A stretch of DNA of 27,471 bases from Thermovenabulum sp049701175 (GCF_049701175.1 NZ_JBNATW010000031.1:1-27471), one strand, 5' to 3'; positions 7,162 through 15,060 are shown, counted from the stretch's first letter. Program-made: numbers and translations. Notes: a model not told the origin generated them from the letters alone.

Positions 7162-9807
7162 GTGAAAAAGTTTGTTTATAATTTTAAAGAAGGAAGCGCC
7201 GAAATGAGAAACCTGCTCGGAGGCAAGGGCGCAAATTTAGCAGAAATGATGCGCATTGGGCTTCCAGTACCCCCGGGATTTACTGTTACTACAGAAGCTT
7301 GTAGCAGGTATTTCAAAGAGGGAGAAAAGATATCCCAAGATTTGCTTGACGAAATTTTTGAGCATTTAAATGAGCTTGAGAATGCCACAGGGAAAAAACT
7401 GGGGGCTAAGAAAAACCCCTTACTCGTTTCCGTAAGGTCAGGAGCACCCGTCTCTATGCCCGGAATGATGGATACAATCCTTAATTTAGGGTTAAATGAT
7501 GAATCCGTCGAAGGGCTTTACGAGGCAACGGGGGATAGAAGATTTGCTTTTGACTGTTATAGAAGGTTTATTCAAATGTTTTCAGAAGTGGTGCTTGGCA
7601 TAGAACACGCTAAATTTGAAGGCATAATTGAAAGTATAAAAAAGAAAAAAGATGTGGAATTTGATACCGAATTGGATGATAAAGACTGGGAAGAGGTTGT
7701 CAAGCTTTATAAAGAGTTAATTTTAAAGGAAACAAAGGAGCAATTTCCTCAGGATCCTAAAAAACAGCTTATTATGGCAGTTGAAGCCGTATTTCGCTCT
7801 TGGAACAACCAAAGGGCAATTATTTATAGGAAAATTAATAAAATTCCCGATGACTTGGGTACTGCTGTAAACATCCAGTCTATGGTTTTTGGAAATATGG
7901 GCAACGACTCAGGAACGGGTGTTGCGTTTACGCGGAATCCATCCACGGGCGAAAAGCAGCTTTACGGAGAATTCCTGCTTAATGCTCAAGGCGAGGATGT
8001 GGTGGCAGGCATTAGGACACCGAAAAATATTGAAGAATTGAAGGATTTAATGCCCGATGTTTTTAAACAATTAGTTGATGTATGTAATTTACTGGAAAAA
8101 CATTACAAAGACATGCAGGATATAGAGTTTACAGTAGAAAAAGGAAGGCTTTATTTGCTGCAGACAAGAAGCGGAAAAAGGACCGCACAGGCTGCAGTAA
8201 AAATAGCTGTTGATATGGTTAAGGAAGGGCTAATAACAAAAGAGGAAGCAATTATGAGGGTGTCGCCGGAGCAAGTAGCTTCTTTACTGCATAGGAGAAT
8301 TGACCCTGAAGCAAAAGCAGAAATAATAGCAAAAGGGTTGCCAGCTTCTCCTGGTGCAGCATGGGGGCAAGTTGTATTCCACCCCGATGAGGCAGAAAGA
8401 ATGGGGCAGCAGGGATTAAAAGTAATTCTTGTTAGGGTAGAAACAACCCCCGATGACATTCACGGAATAGTAGCAGCTCAAGGAGTTTTAACGAGCCGCG
8501 GTGGGATGACAAGTCATGCTGCAGTTGTTGCAAGAGGAATGGGAAAACCCTGCGTATGCGGTTGTGACTCTATAAGTGTAGATTATTCTAATGAAGAATT
8601 TAAAGCAGGAAGCATTATTGTAAAAAAAGGAGATATCATATCTATAGATGGTTCTACGGGAAACGTAATATTGGGTAAGGTTAAAATGATAGATCCTGTT
8701 CTTTCAGAGGAGTTTAAAGAACTGCTAAAATGGGCTGATGAAAAAAGAAGATTATCGGTTAGGGCTAATGCGGATACACCTAAGGATGCCGAAATTGCAA
8801 GAAGCTTTGGTGCAGAAGGGATTGGCCTTTGCAGGACAGAGCATATGTTTATGGCTCAGGAAAGACTCCCCTATGTTCAGGAGATGATTATGGCTGAAAC
8901 TGGTGAAGAGAGGGAAAAGGCATTATCTAAGATACAAAGTTTTCAGGAAGAAGACTTTGAAGGTATTTTCAAAGAAATGGAAGGTCTTCCCGTTACGATC
9001 AGGCTTTTAGACCCTCCCCTTCATGAATTTTTGCCAAAAGAAGAAGAGTTGATAGTAGAGATTAATGAATTAAAACAAAAAGGTGAAAAAGAACTACTAA
9101 AAAAGAAACAAGAGATTTTAAAAAGGGTAAAGGCTTTGAAGGAATTCAACCCAATGCTTGGACTAAGGGGATGCCGTTTAGGAATTATTTATCCCGAAAT
9201 ATACGAAATGCAGGTAAAAGCAATATTTAAAGCAGCATGCAGATTAGCAAAAAAGGGTATCAGTGTATATCCTGAAGTGGAAATTCCTTTAGTCAGCAAT
9301 GTAAATGAACTTAAAGTATTAGGAGAGATGATTCAAAAGACTGCAAAGGAAGTGATGGATGAGGAAGGAATAAAAGTGGATTACAAGATAGGGACAATGC
9401 TTGAACTTCCCAGGGCATGCCTTATAGCGGACAAATTAGCCGAATATGCCGAGTTTTTCTCCTTTGGTACAAATGATCTGACTCAGACAACTTATGGATT
9501 AAGCCGTGATGATGCTGAAGCCAAATTTTTGCCTCATTATATAAATCAAAAGATTTTGAGCGAAGACCCGTTTATTGTGCTGGATAGGGTAGGAGTTGGA
9601 GGTTTGATGAGGACTGCTGTGGATTTGGGAAGAAGAGTAAACAAAAATATTGTAATCGGAATCTGTGGTGAACATGGGGGAGAACCCAATTCCATAGAGT
9701 TTTGTCATGAAATCGGGCTTGATTATGTGAGCTGTTCACCCTTTAGAGTGCCTGTAGCGCGACTCGCTGCTGCACAGGCGGCTTTAAAGGAGAATATGAA
9801 AAAATAA
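7162..9807 (+). CDS. ppdK: Pyruvate, phosphate dikinase
   Basis: PPDK interconverts pyruvate + ATP + Pi and PEP + AMP + PPi. Anaerobic Firmicutes can use it in PPi-dependent glycolysis or gluconeogenesis. Domains in order are: an N-terminal ATP-grasp domain (GGKGANLAEM near 21, VRSGAPVSMPGMMDTILNLG near 93-112); the swivelling phospho-histidine domain with GGMTSHAAV, where H452 is the carrier; and the PEP/pyruvate TIM barrel with LCRTEHMF, GTNDLTQ and GICGEHGG (catalytic C835). At 881 aa it has family length and is intact. The start is GTG 7162 with SD AAAGGGGG (7146-7153); an ATG 5 nt upstream is immediately stopped. It is monocistronic, with its own promoter and terminator. No PPDK regulatory protein gene is adjacent. 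Confidence 0.97.
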   Translation: MKKFVYNFKEGSAEMRNLLGGKGANLAEMMRIGLPVPPGFTVTTEACSRYFKEGEKISQDLLDEIFEHLNELENATGKKLGAKKNPLLVSVRSGAPVSMPGMMDTILNLGLNDESVEGLYEATGDRRFAFDCYRRFIQMFSEVVLGIEHAKFEGIIESIKKKKDVEFDTELDDKDWEEVVKLYKELILKETKEQFPQDPKKQLIMAVEAVFRSWNNQRAIIYRKINKIPDDLGTAVNIQSMVFGNMGNDSGTGVAFTRNPSTGEKQLYGEFLLNAQGEDVVAGIRTPKNIEELKDLMPDVFKQLVDVCNLLEKHYKDMQDIEFTVEKGRLYLLQTRSGKRTAQAAVKIAVDMVKEGLITKEEAIMRVSPEQVASLLHRRIDPEAKAEIIAKGLPASPGAAWGQVVFHPDEAERMGQQGLKVILVRVETTPDDIHGIVAAQGVLTSRGGMTSHAAVVARGMGKPCVCGCDSISVDYSNEEFKAGSIIVKKGDIISIDGSTGNVILGKVKMIDPVLSEEFKELLKWADEKRRLSVRANADTPKDAEIARSFGAEGIGLCRTEHMFMAQERLPYVQEMIMAETGEEREKALSKIQSFQEEDFEGIFKEMEGLPVTIRLLDPPLHEFLPKEEELIVEINELKQKGEKELLKKKQEILKRVKALKEFNPMLGLRGCRLGIIYPEIYEMQVKAIFKAACRLAKKGISVYPEVEIPLVSNVNELKVLGEMIQKTAKEVMDEEGIKVDYKIGTMLELPRACLIADKLAEYAEFFSFGTNDLTQTTYGLSRDDAEAKFLPHYINQKILSEDPFIVLDRVGVGGLMRTAVDLGRRVNKNIVIGICGEHGGEPNSIEFCHEIGLDYVSCSPFRVPVARLAAAQAALKENMKK

Positions 9808-9824
9808 CCGCAATACGAACAAAT

Positions 9825-9858
9825 AACCGCGAAAACTGGTTTTTCGCGGTTTTTTTAT
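9825..9858 (+). terminator. Intrinsic terminator after ppdK
   Basis: An 11-bp stem, AACCGCGAAAA (9825-9835) with TTTTCGCGGTT (9841-9851), has a 5-nt loop and continues into a T run. Confidence 0.92.
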
Positions 9859-9881
9859 TTTTGAATAAAATGGTTACAATA

Positions 9882-9910
9882 TTGACAATTTATGGTTATA
9901 GGCATATAAT
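9882..9910 (+). promoter_or_regulatory. Perfect consensus sigma-A promoter for the radical SAM-arsR operon
   Basis: TTGACA (9882-9887) and TATAAT (9905-9910) are both exact and separated by exactly 17 bp. The predicted start is near 9917. Such a strong unregulated promoter usually needs a repressor; a dyad covering the start region and an ArsR gene in the same operon fit this. Confidence 0.9.
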
Positions 9911-9919
9911 ATAAACAAA

Positions 9920-9941
9920 CATATCATTATATGAAGATATG
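9920..9941. promoter_or_regulatory. Candidate ArsR operator dyad
   Basis: A 22-bp dyad has half-sites CATATCATTAT and ATGAAGATATG. Nine of eleven positions are symmetric, with outer arms CATATC and GATATG perfect. It covers about +3 to +25 of the predicted transcript, a position where bound repressor would block initiation or clearance. That the operon's own ArsR protein binds it is inference. Confidence 0.45.
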
Positions 9942-9988
9942 AAGAATATTATTGTAAAGGAATGAATTTTCAAGGAGGGTTGTTTAAA

Positions 9989-11368
9989 ATGGATTTAGCG
10001 AGAACCTATATTGGGGAGAAGGTCTTAGAACAGGGCCTGAAATTTATAGTAAAGGAGCCCGTCAACAACATAGAGAAGATGATTGAATGGGTAGAAAAAC
10101 TTCCAATGCCCGAACACCACAAAAAAAATGTATGCAATGTAAAGAAATTCTTGCAGAATAAAGACACTAACTGGTACAAATTAGCAGAAAGATTATTAAC
10201 TGAAATAGATCCTCATGTGAAGGAAAAGTTTGCAGTAAATTTCTTTTTAAATGCCAACTTCTTTGGGGTTCAAAAACAGATGGAGAATGCGAAAAAACTT
10301 GGTTATTCTGTACCCTGGGCAATTTTAATAGACCCTACCGAAAGATGCAATTTAAACTGCATTGGCTGCTGGGCAGGAGATTATCAGAGAAAAGAAGAAT
10401 TAAGTTTTGAACTTTTAGACAGGATTTTAACCGAAGCAGAGGATTTAGGAATTTATTTTATAATAATGTCAGGAGGAGAGCCATTATTAAGAAAAGATGA
10501 TATAATTAAATTGGCAGAAAAGCATAACTCCATGGGCTTTCACCTTTTCACCAACGGCACTTTAATTGATGACGACTTAATAAAGGAGATGAAGAGGGTA
10601 GGGAATATTACCGTAGCTTTCAGTATTGAAGGATTTGAAGAGACCACGGATAGAAGACGCGGTAAAGGTGTATTCAAAAAGGTGATGGAAGCAATGGACA
10701 AGATGAGAAAAGCAGGGCTTTTATACGGAGTATCCGTTACCTATACGCGCTACAATACAGAAGAACTGGCAAGCGAAGAATTCGTAGACATGCTTGTGGA
10801 TAAAGGTGTAGCGTTTGCGTGGTACTTTACTTACATTCCTATTGGAAAAGATGTAGATTTAGAAATGATGGCAACCCCGGAGCAGAGGGCGTATATGTAC
10901 GACAAGATATTGGAATACAGAAAAACAAAACCCATATTTATCATGGATTTCTGGAATGACGGTGAGGCGTCAAATGGATGCATTGCAGGCGGTAGGAGAT
11001 ACCTTCATATAAACGCTCAAGGAGAAGTTGAGCCCTGTGCCTTTGTCCACTACTCTACATGCAATATTAAAAACGTTTCTCTTAAAGAGGCATTAGGTTC
11101 TCCCCTTATGAAGGCTTATCAAAAGAGACAGCCCTTTAACATGAACATGAGGCGTCCGTGTCCGTTGATTGACAATCCCGAAATGCTGAAAGAAATTGTA
11201 GAAGAAAGCGGAGCTTATTCCACCCAACTTCATGCTGACGAGACTGCTGCAGAGTTTGCTGAGAAACTAAAACCCTATGCCCAAAAGTGGGGTGAGCTTG
11301 CAGACAAAATTTGGTATGAAACCCATGGAGACCAAAAACAAATCGGATTAGGGGAGGTTAAAAGTTGA
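9989..11368 (+). CDS. Radical SAM protein with SPASM-like C-terminal cysteines
   Basis: The radical SAM motif is C120-x3-C124-x2-C127 (TERCNLNCIGCW), followed by the SAM-binding MSGGEPLL. A C-terminal set, C331, C350, C358 and C391, resembles a SPASM/twitch auxiliary Fe-S domain (INAQGEVEPCAFVHYSTC). About 110 residues precede the radical SAM domain, longer than in minimal family members. The ATG at 9989 has SD AAGGAGGG at 9972-9979, 9 nt away; an in-frame ATG at 9962 lies upstream of this SD and is rejected. The protein has 459 aa. Its stop overlaps the arsR start, so the two genes are translationally coupled. SPASM enzymes often modify peptides, but I see no precursor peptide nearby; substrate unknown. 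Confidence 0.85.
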   Translation: MDLARTYIGEKVLEQGLKFIVKEPVNNIEKMIEWVEKLPMPEHHKKNVCNVKKFLQNKDTNWYKLAERLLTEIDPHVKEKFAVNFFLNANFFGVQKQMENAKKLGYSVPWAILIDPTERCNLNCIGCWAGDYQRKEELSFELLDRILTEAEDLGIYFIIMSGGEPLLRKDDIIKLAEKHNSMGFHLFTNGTLIDDDLIKEMKRVGNITVAFSIEGFEETTDRRRGKGVFKKVMEAMDKMRKAGLLYGVSVTYTRYNTEELASEEFVDMLVDKGVAFAWYFTYIPIGKDVDLEMMATPEQRAYMYDKILEYRKTKPIFIMDFWNDGEASNGCIAGGRRYLHINAQGEVEPCAFVHYSTCNIKNVSLKEALGSPLMKAYQKRQPFNMNMRRPCPLIDNPEMLKEIVEESGAYSTQLHADETAAEFAEKLKPYAQKWGELADKIWYETHGDQKQIGLGEVKS

Positions 11369-11673
11369 ATCTAAGCCTTACAGAATATAAACTCAGGTTT
11401 TTAGAAAGCCTATCCGACAAAACAAGGCTCAGGATAGTTGAAGCCCTTAAAGAGAAAGAAAAAACGGTAAGCCAGCTTGTTCAGGAATTGGGAGCAACCC
11501 AATCGAATATTTCAGGCCATTTGAGATTGCTTAAAATCAGCGGGATTATTAAAAGCCGTCAGGAAGGGAAATATGTTTATTACAGTTTAAGAAGCGAAGC
11601 AATAAAGGAATTTTTGTTAAAGTTGGAAGAAATGATGATTTTATTAAGAAATGAAGCCTATGAAGGAGCATGA
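11365..11673 (+). CDS. ArsR-family winged-helix regulator lacking cysteines
   Basis: The 102-aa protein has the ArsR/SmtB fold: LSDKTRLRIVEAL (helix 1-2), SQLVQELGATQSNISGHLRLL as helix-turn-helix (about 36-56), and the wing SRQEGKYVYYSLR (about 63-76). It has no cysteine at all and only one histidine, inside the recognition helix, so the usual ELCVCDL-type metal site is absent. It is therefore unlikely to sense As, Cd or Zn in the classical way. The start TTG 11365 overlaps the stop of the radical SAM gene by 4 nt, with SD GGGGAGGT just upstream. The likely role is feedback control of this two-gene operon through the dyad at the promoter; the ligand is unknown. Confidence 0.88.
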   Translation: MNLSLTEYKLRFLESLSDKTRLRIVEALKEKEKTVSQLVQELGATQSNISGHLRLLKISGIIKSRQEGKYVYYSLRSEAIKEFLLKLEEMMILLRNEAYEGA

Positions 11674-11675
11674 AC

Positions 11676-11708
11676 TGCCCGGTTTTTACCGGGTTGATTT
11701 TTTTTTGT
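11676..11708 (+). terminator. Intrinsic terminator after arsR
   Basis: CCCGGT (11678-11683) pairs with ACCGGG (11688-11693) around a 4-nt loop. It is followed by TTGA and then a run of T residues to about 11706. Confidence 0.85.
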
Positions 11709-11723
11709 TATACATGATAAAAT
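11694..11723 (+). promoter_or_regulatory. Weak promoter upstream of panT
   Basis: TTGATT (11694-11699) and TAAAAT (11718-11723) are spaced by 18 bp. TGA before the -10 gives an extended -10. The -35 overlaps the preceding terminator's tail. The predicted start near 11730 would put the following hairpin at the 5' end of the mRNA. Confidence 0.4.
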
Positions 11724-11738
11724 AGAAATGAAAATTTG

Positions 11739-11763
11739 TCAGGCATCCTTTTCGGGAGCCTGA
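11739..11763 (+). promoter_or_regulatory. Hairpin/dyad just upstream of the panT ribosome binding site
   Basis: TCAGGC (11739-11744) and GCCTGA (11758-11763) form perfect arms. An inner CC/GG pair extends the stem across a 2x2 internal loop. The structure ends 2 nt before the SD GGAGGTGAG (11766-11774). It has no T tail, so it is not a terminator. It may be an operator, an mRNA 5' stabiliser or a translational control element. Confidence 0.45.
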
Positions 11764-11778
11764 ACGGAGGTGAGAAAA

Positions 11779-12285
11779 ATGAATAATTCAGGGAAAAGCA
11801 AAGCCCGTATTCTTGCTGTGTCGGGGATATTGGGTGCAATTTCCATAGTGCTTGGAATGACACCCTTAGGGTTTATTCCCGTACCGACAGCAGCAGGGCA
11901 TGCAACCATCATGCATGTTCCGGCTATACTGGGCGGGCTGCTGGAAGGACCGATTGCAGGAGCTTTTGTGGGTTTTATTTTCGGCCTTCACAGCTTTTTG
12001 AGGGCAGGGTCACCGCTTTTTGCAGATCCTGTAATAGCTATATTGCCGAGGATTTTTATCGGCATTTTGGCTTATTACAGTTTCAGGCTTACAAAAAGTG
12101 TGGCCTTATCTGCTGCCATTGGCACCTTAACAAATACTTTTGGCGTGTTGGGACTTGCAGTAGCAAAAGGGTATTTAACTTTGCCGGTAGCAGCAGGCAT
12201 AGCCTTTACCCACGGATTGCCGGAAGTAATAGTAGCTGTAGTAGTGACCACCCTGATATACAGCGGAATCAGAAAAAGAAGGTGA
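11779..12285 (+). CDS. panT: ECF transporter S component, probably pantothenate-specific (PanT-like)
   Basis: This is a 168-aa integral membrane protein with about five or six TM segments. It has the S-component pattern: an N-terminal KARILAVSGILGAISIVLG helix and an early GHATIMHVPAILGGLLEGP loop, then FVGFIFGLHSFLR. S components bind the vitamin and work with a shared EcfAA'T energy module, which is not in this window. Assignment to pantothenate rests on the GHATIMHVP-type sequence and on location 4 nt before pantothenate kinase, so import and first phosphorylation would be coupled. The ATG at 11779 is preferred to GTG 11770, because that GTG lies inside the SD GGAGGTGAG. Substrate is inferred, not proven. 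Confidence 0.78.
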   Translation: MNNSGKSKARILAVSGILGAISIVLGMTPLGFIPVPTAAGHATIMHVPAILGGLLEGPIAGAFVGFIFGLHSFLRAGSPLFADPVIAILPRIFIGILAYYSFRLTKSVALSAAIGTLTNTFGVLGLAVAKGYLTLPVAAGIAFTHGLPEVIVAVVVTTLIYSGIRKRR

Positions 12286-12289
12286 AATA

Positions 12290-13060
12290 GTGCTTCTAAC
12301 GGTGGATATAGGCAATACAAATATTGTTTTAGGGGTTTTTATTAAAGAGAAACTTATTGAACATTTTCGAATATCTACTGACAGGGAAAAAACCGAGGAT
12401 GAATACGGTATAATGGTAATTTCTTTATTGAGGGAATTTGACATAAACGTAAGAGGATTCGATGGTGCTGTAATTTCTTCTGTAGTTCCGCCGTTGACGC
12501 CAATTTTTGAGAAGATGTGTGAAAAGTATTTAAATGTAGTTCCCCTTATAGTAGGGCCGGGAATAAAAACAGGCATAAACATAAAATACGAAAACCCGAG
12601 AGAAGTCGGAGCTGACAGAATAGTTAATGCCGTGGCAGCATACCATAAATACAAAGGCCCGGTTATAGTTGTGGATTTCGGGACTGCAACCACCTTTGAT
12701 GCAATAAGTGAAAACTTTGATTACTTGGGTGGTGCTATTGCTCCGGGCATAGGTATTTCTGCTGAGGCCCTTTTTCAGCGAACTGCAAAATTGCACAGGA
12801 TTGAGATTATAAAACCCGAAAGGGTAATAGGAAGGAATACCACTTCCAGCATACAGGCAGGTGTATTTTACGGATATGCAGGCCTTGTAGATCATATTGT
12901 AGAACGGATGAAAGAGGAAATGGGGGCAGAAGGAGTAAAAGTTATTGCAACGGGTGGGCTTGCACCACTTATCGCTTCAGAGACAAAAACCATAGATTTG
13001 GTAGACAGCATGCTCACTCTAGAAGGATTGAGGATAATTTATGAAAAGAACAGGCAGTAA
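12290..13060 (+). CDS. coaX: Type III pantothenate kinase
   Basis: CoaX phosphorylates pantothenate with ATP, the first committed step of CoA biosynthesis. The 256-aa protein has the N-terminal phosphate loop DIGNTNI (D6), the pantothenate-site motif GADR (D109-R110), the second phosphate motif VVDFGTATTFD (D129) and the late ATGGLA adenosine motif, all in family order and spacing. The start is GTG 12290 with SD AAGGTGA a few bases upstream. It lies 4 nt after the ECF S component and its last 20 nt overlap dus, so the three genes are almost certainly one operon. In Bacillus coaX follows ftsH directly; here several genes separate them. Confidence 0.96.
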   Translation: MLLTVDIGNTNIVLGVFIKEKLIEHFRISTDREKTEDEYGIMVISLLREFDINVRGFDGAVISSVVPPLTPIFEKMCEKYLNVVPLIVGPGIKTGINIKYENPREVGADRIVNAVAAYHKYKGPVIVVDFGTATTFDAISENFDYLGGAIAPGIGISAEALFQRTAKLHRIEIIKPERVIGRNTTSSIQAGVFYGYAGLVDHIVERMKEEMGAEGVKVIATGGLAPLIASETKTIDLVDSMLTLEGLRIIYEKNRQ

Positions 13061-14021
13061 TGTTCCGCTATACTTGGCTCCTATGGCAGGTTTTACCGAT
13101 CAACCCTTTAGAAGAATATGCAAGTTTTATGGAGCTGATATTCTTATTACGGAAATGGTTAGCTCAAAGGGGCTATACTATGGGGATGAAAAAACGTATA
13201 GACTTTTAAAGATTACAGAAGAAGAACACCCCATAGGAGTTCAGCTTTTTGGAAGTGACCCTTATGTTTTTAAGGAAGCAATAGAAAAATTAGAAGGTTT
13301 TCCTTTTGATTTTATTAACATAAATATGGGATGCCCTACGCCTAAAATAGTTAAAAATGGCGATGGTTGTGCGCTAATGCTCAATGAAGAGCTTTCTTCT
13401 GCGATCATCAAATCTTGCGTTAGCTCTACAAAAAAGCCAATTACAGTAAAAATTAGAAAGGGTTGGGATGAAAATAATGTTAATGCTGTAGAATTTTCTA
13501 AAAGGGCAGAGGAAAGTGGGGCATCAGCAATTATTATACACGGAAGGACAAGAGAACAGTTTTACAGTGGAAAAGCTGATTGGGATATTATAAAAAAGGT
13601 AAAAGAAGCGGTGAAAATACCTGTGATAGGAAATGGCGATATATTTTCACCTGAAGATGCGAAAAAAATGATTGAACAAACTGAATGTGATGGCATAATG
13701 ATAGGGAGGGGTGCTTTAGGCACCCCCTGGATTTTCAAAAGTATAAAGCACTATCTTACTAATGGTGAAAAACCTTTACCTCCATCTCTTTTGGAAAAAA
13801 AGGAAGTAATATTTTGGCATATGAGGCTCTCGGTTGAGTTTTACGGAGAAAAAATAGGGATAATGGAAATGAAAAAACATATTGCATGGTATTTAAAGGG
13901 CTTATACAATTCAGCAAAGGTAAAAGCAAAAATATTGCAATTAAAAGACAGAGAGGATATTGAAAAGGAACTTAACAACTACTTTGACTTTTTAAGAGAA
14001 AGGGAACAAGAAGAAACCTAA
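13041..14021 (+). CDS. dusB: tRNA-dihydrouridine synthase (DusB-type)
   Basis: This FMN- and NADPH-dependent TIM-barrel enzyme reduces specific uridines in the tRNA D-loop to dihydrouridine. Visible motifs are LAPMAGFTDQPFRRIC near the start, NINMGCPTPKI with catalytic acid C98, KIRKGW, IIHGRTREQFYSG, VIGNGDI and the phosphate-binding MIGRGALGTPWIF, in the usual order. The 326-aa length is normal. It begins inside the 3' end of coaX (20-nt overlap), with a GAGGA SD in coaX codons, implying translational coupling. The subfamily (DusB) is inferred from general similarity and from Firmicute gene order. Confidence 0.93.
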   Translation: MKRTGSNVPLYLAPMAGFTDQPFRRICKFYGADILITEMVSSKGLYYGDEKTYRLLKITEEEHPIGVQLFGSDPYVFKEAIEKLEGFPFDFININMGCPTPKIVKNGDGCALMLNEELSSAIIKSCVSSTKKPITVKIRKGWDENNVNAVEFSKRAEESGASAIIIHGRTREQFYSGKADWDIIKKVKEAVKIPVIGNGDIFSPEDAKKMIEQTECDGIMIGRGALGTPWIFKSIKHYLTNGEKPLPPSLLEKKEVIFWHMRLSVEFYGEKIGIMEMKKHIAWYLKGLYNSAKVKAKILQLKDREDIEKELNNYFDFLREREQEET

Positions 14022-14038
14022 GGTTCAGGGGGTAAAAA

Positions 14039-15001
14039 ATGGATATTTTTGCTCTTCCTGTCATAAATGGCGTTCTGCCAAGACCAAGAGGAGGAGTTTT
14101 GACAGGTTTTTTCATAGATCCTTATTTTTCTAAAATGATTACCTTAGCCGGCAAGGGTGGGGAGGTGTTTTTATTTCCTTTTTCAAAGGATGATGATACC
14201 TTTTACCCTGTCGGTATAATTGCTGTAATTGAAGACATATGGGCAAAAGAAGTGATAGCTGGGCAAAAAAAATACGGTTTATTAGTAAAAATAATAGGGC
14301 AGGAAAGAGGCAGGGCAAAAGGTTTTGATTTAACCAGTGAAGGCATAGTTGCTAAAGGGGTTGAAAGGCTGAATTTTTATAAATTGAGAAGTGAAGGCTT
14401 CCCAGTAATTTGTGGAGCAGGGTGGCAACCGCAAGGTGGATACACCACTTTTGGAAGTGATAGAAAATCTATCAATATTACTATATACGGATTTGACTAT
14501 GAAAGCGGAAAAAGGGTTTCAATAACTGCAGACTTAAAAGGGCTTGTGGAAGCTGAAAAAGCACACACCATAGAGCATGGGATAATAAGATCGCTTAAAA
14601 ATTACGGTCTTTGTACCGCAAAGACCTTAAGAAATGCTATGCAGAGGGAAACCCAGGAGCTGAAATGGTCTATTGAAATAGGTATGGCTCACAGGCTCCC
14701 AGAATTTTTTGGAATAACAGACAGCGGAATTTGCGGCAACCCTTTAACCTACCTTGCTTCAACCTATCTTAATGAAGAGATAATAAAAAATTTAAAAGCA
14801 GGAGAGAACTTTTTTGATTCACTGGAACGAGCAAGAACAAAAACCATATCCCGTTTGGCTCAGGACATGGAGATTTCTACCAATAGAGAGTATAGGGCAC
14901 TGCAGGGTTTGAAAAAGGGCATGAAACATGATGATACCTATGAAGAGATGGAAAAATTAAAAAGGATTTTAAATAGATTTCCTATAACTCCATGGGATTA
15001 A
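14039..15001 (+). CDS. Unrecognised protein: Lon N-terminal-like domain plus unknown domain with HxxEH
   Basis: This 320-aa protein is not one I can name. Residues 1 to about 112 follow the pattern of the Lon protease N-terminal substrate-binding (PUA-like) domain: ALPVINGVLPRPRG, then FYPVGIIAVIEDI, then YGLLVKIIGQERGRAKGFD. No AAA+ or protease domain follows. The rest contains GAGWQPQGGYTTFGS, then HTIEH (H176-H180) and cysteines C192 and C232 (GICGNP). HxxEH is the zinc motif of M16 peptidases and of LuxS (HTLEH, with a distant cysteine ligand), so a metal site is possible but unproven. The tail is charged and probably helical. The start is ATG 14039 with SD AGGGGGT, 17 nt after dus; a terminator overlaps the stop. 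It has no TM segment or signal peptide. Confidence 0.8.
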   Translation: MDIFALPVINGVLPRPRGGVLTGFFIDPYFSKMITLAGKGGEVFLFPFSKDDDTFYPVGIIAVIEDIWAKEVIAGQKKYGLLVKIIGQERGRAKGFDLTSEGIVAKGVERLNFYKLRSEGFPVICGAGWQPQGGYTTFGSDRKSINITIYGFDYESGKRVSITADLKGLVEAEKAHTIEHGIIRSLKNYGLCTAKTLRNAMQRETQELKWSIEIGMAHRLPEFFGITDSGICGNPLTYLASTYLNEEIIKNLKAGENFFDSLERARTKTISRLAQDMEISTNREYRALQGLKKGMKHDDTYEEMEKLKRILNRFPITPWD

Positions 15002-15022
15002 CCGGCTTTTGCCGGTTTTTTT
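15000..15022 (+). terminator. Intrinsic terminator of the panT-coaX-dus operon
   Basis: AACCGGC (15000-15006) pairs with GCCGGTT (15011-15017) around TTTT and runs into T residues. The stem begins inside the stop codon of the preceding gene. Confidence 0.9.
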
Positions 15023-15023
15023 A

Positions 15024-15052
15024 TTGATTTTATAAAGCTTATAATATAAAAT
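15024..15052 (+). promoter_or_regulatory. Candidate promoter of the XRE / dehydrogenase operon
   Basis: TTGATT (15024-15029) and TAAAAT (15047-15052) are separated by 17 bp. A perfect TATAAT at 15040-15045 is an alternative -10, but then the -35 would lie in the terminator T run. Confidence 0.45.
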
Positions 15053-15060
15053 AGAATTGA

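Noticed and set aside
12175..12693. Minus-strand ORF of 172 aa across panT and coaX
   Set aside because: It overlaps two genes with strong family motifs, and its sequence resembles no known protein.
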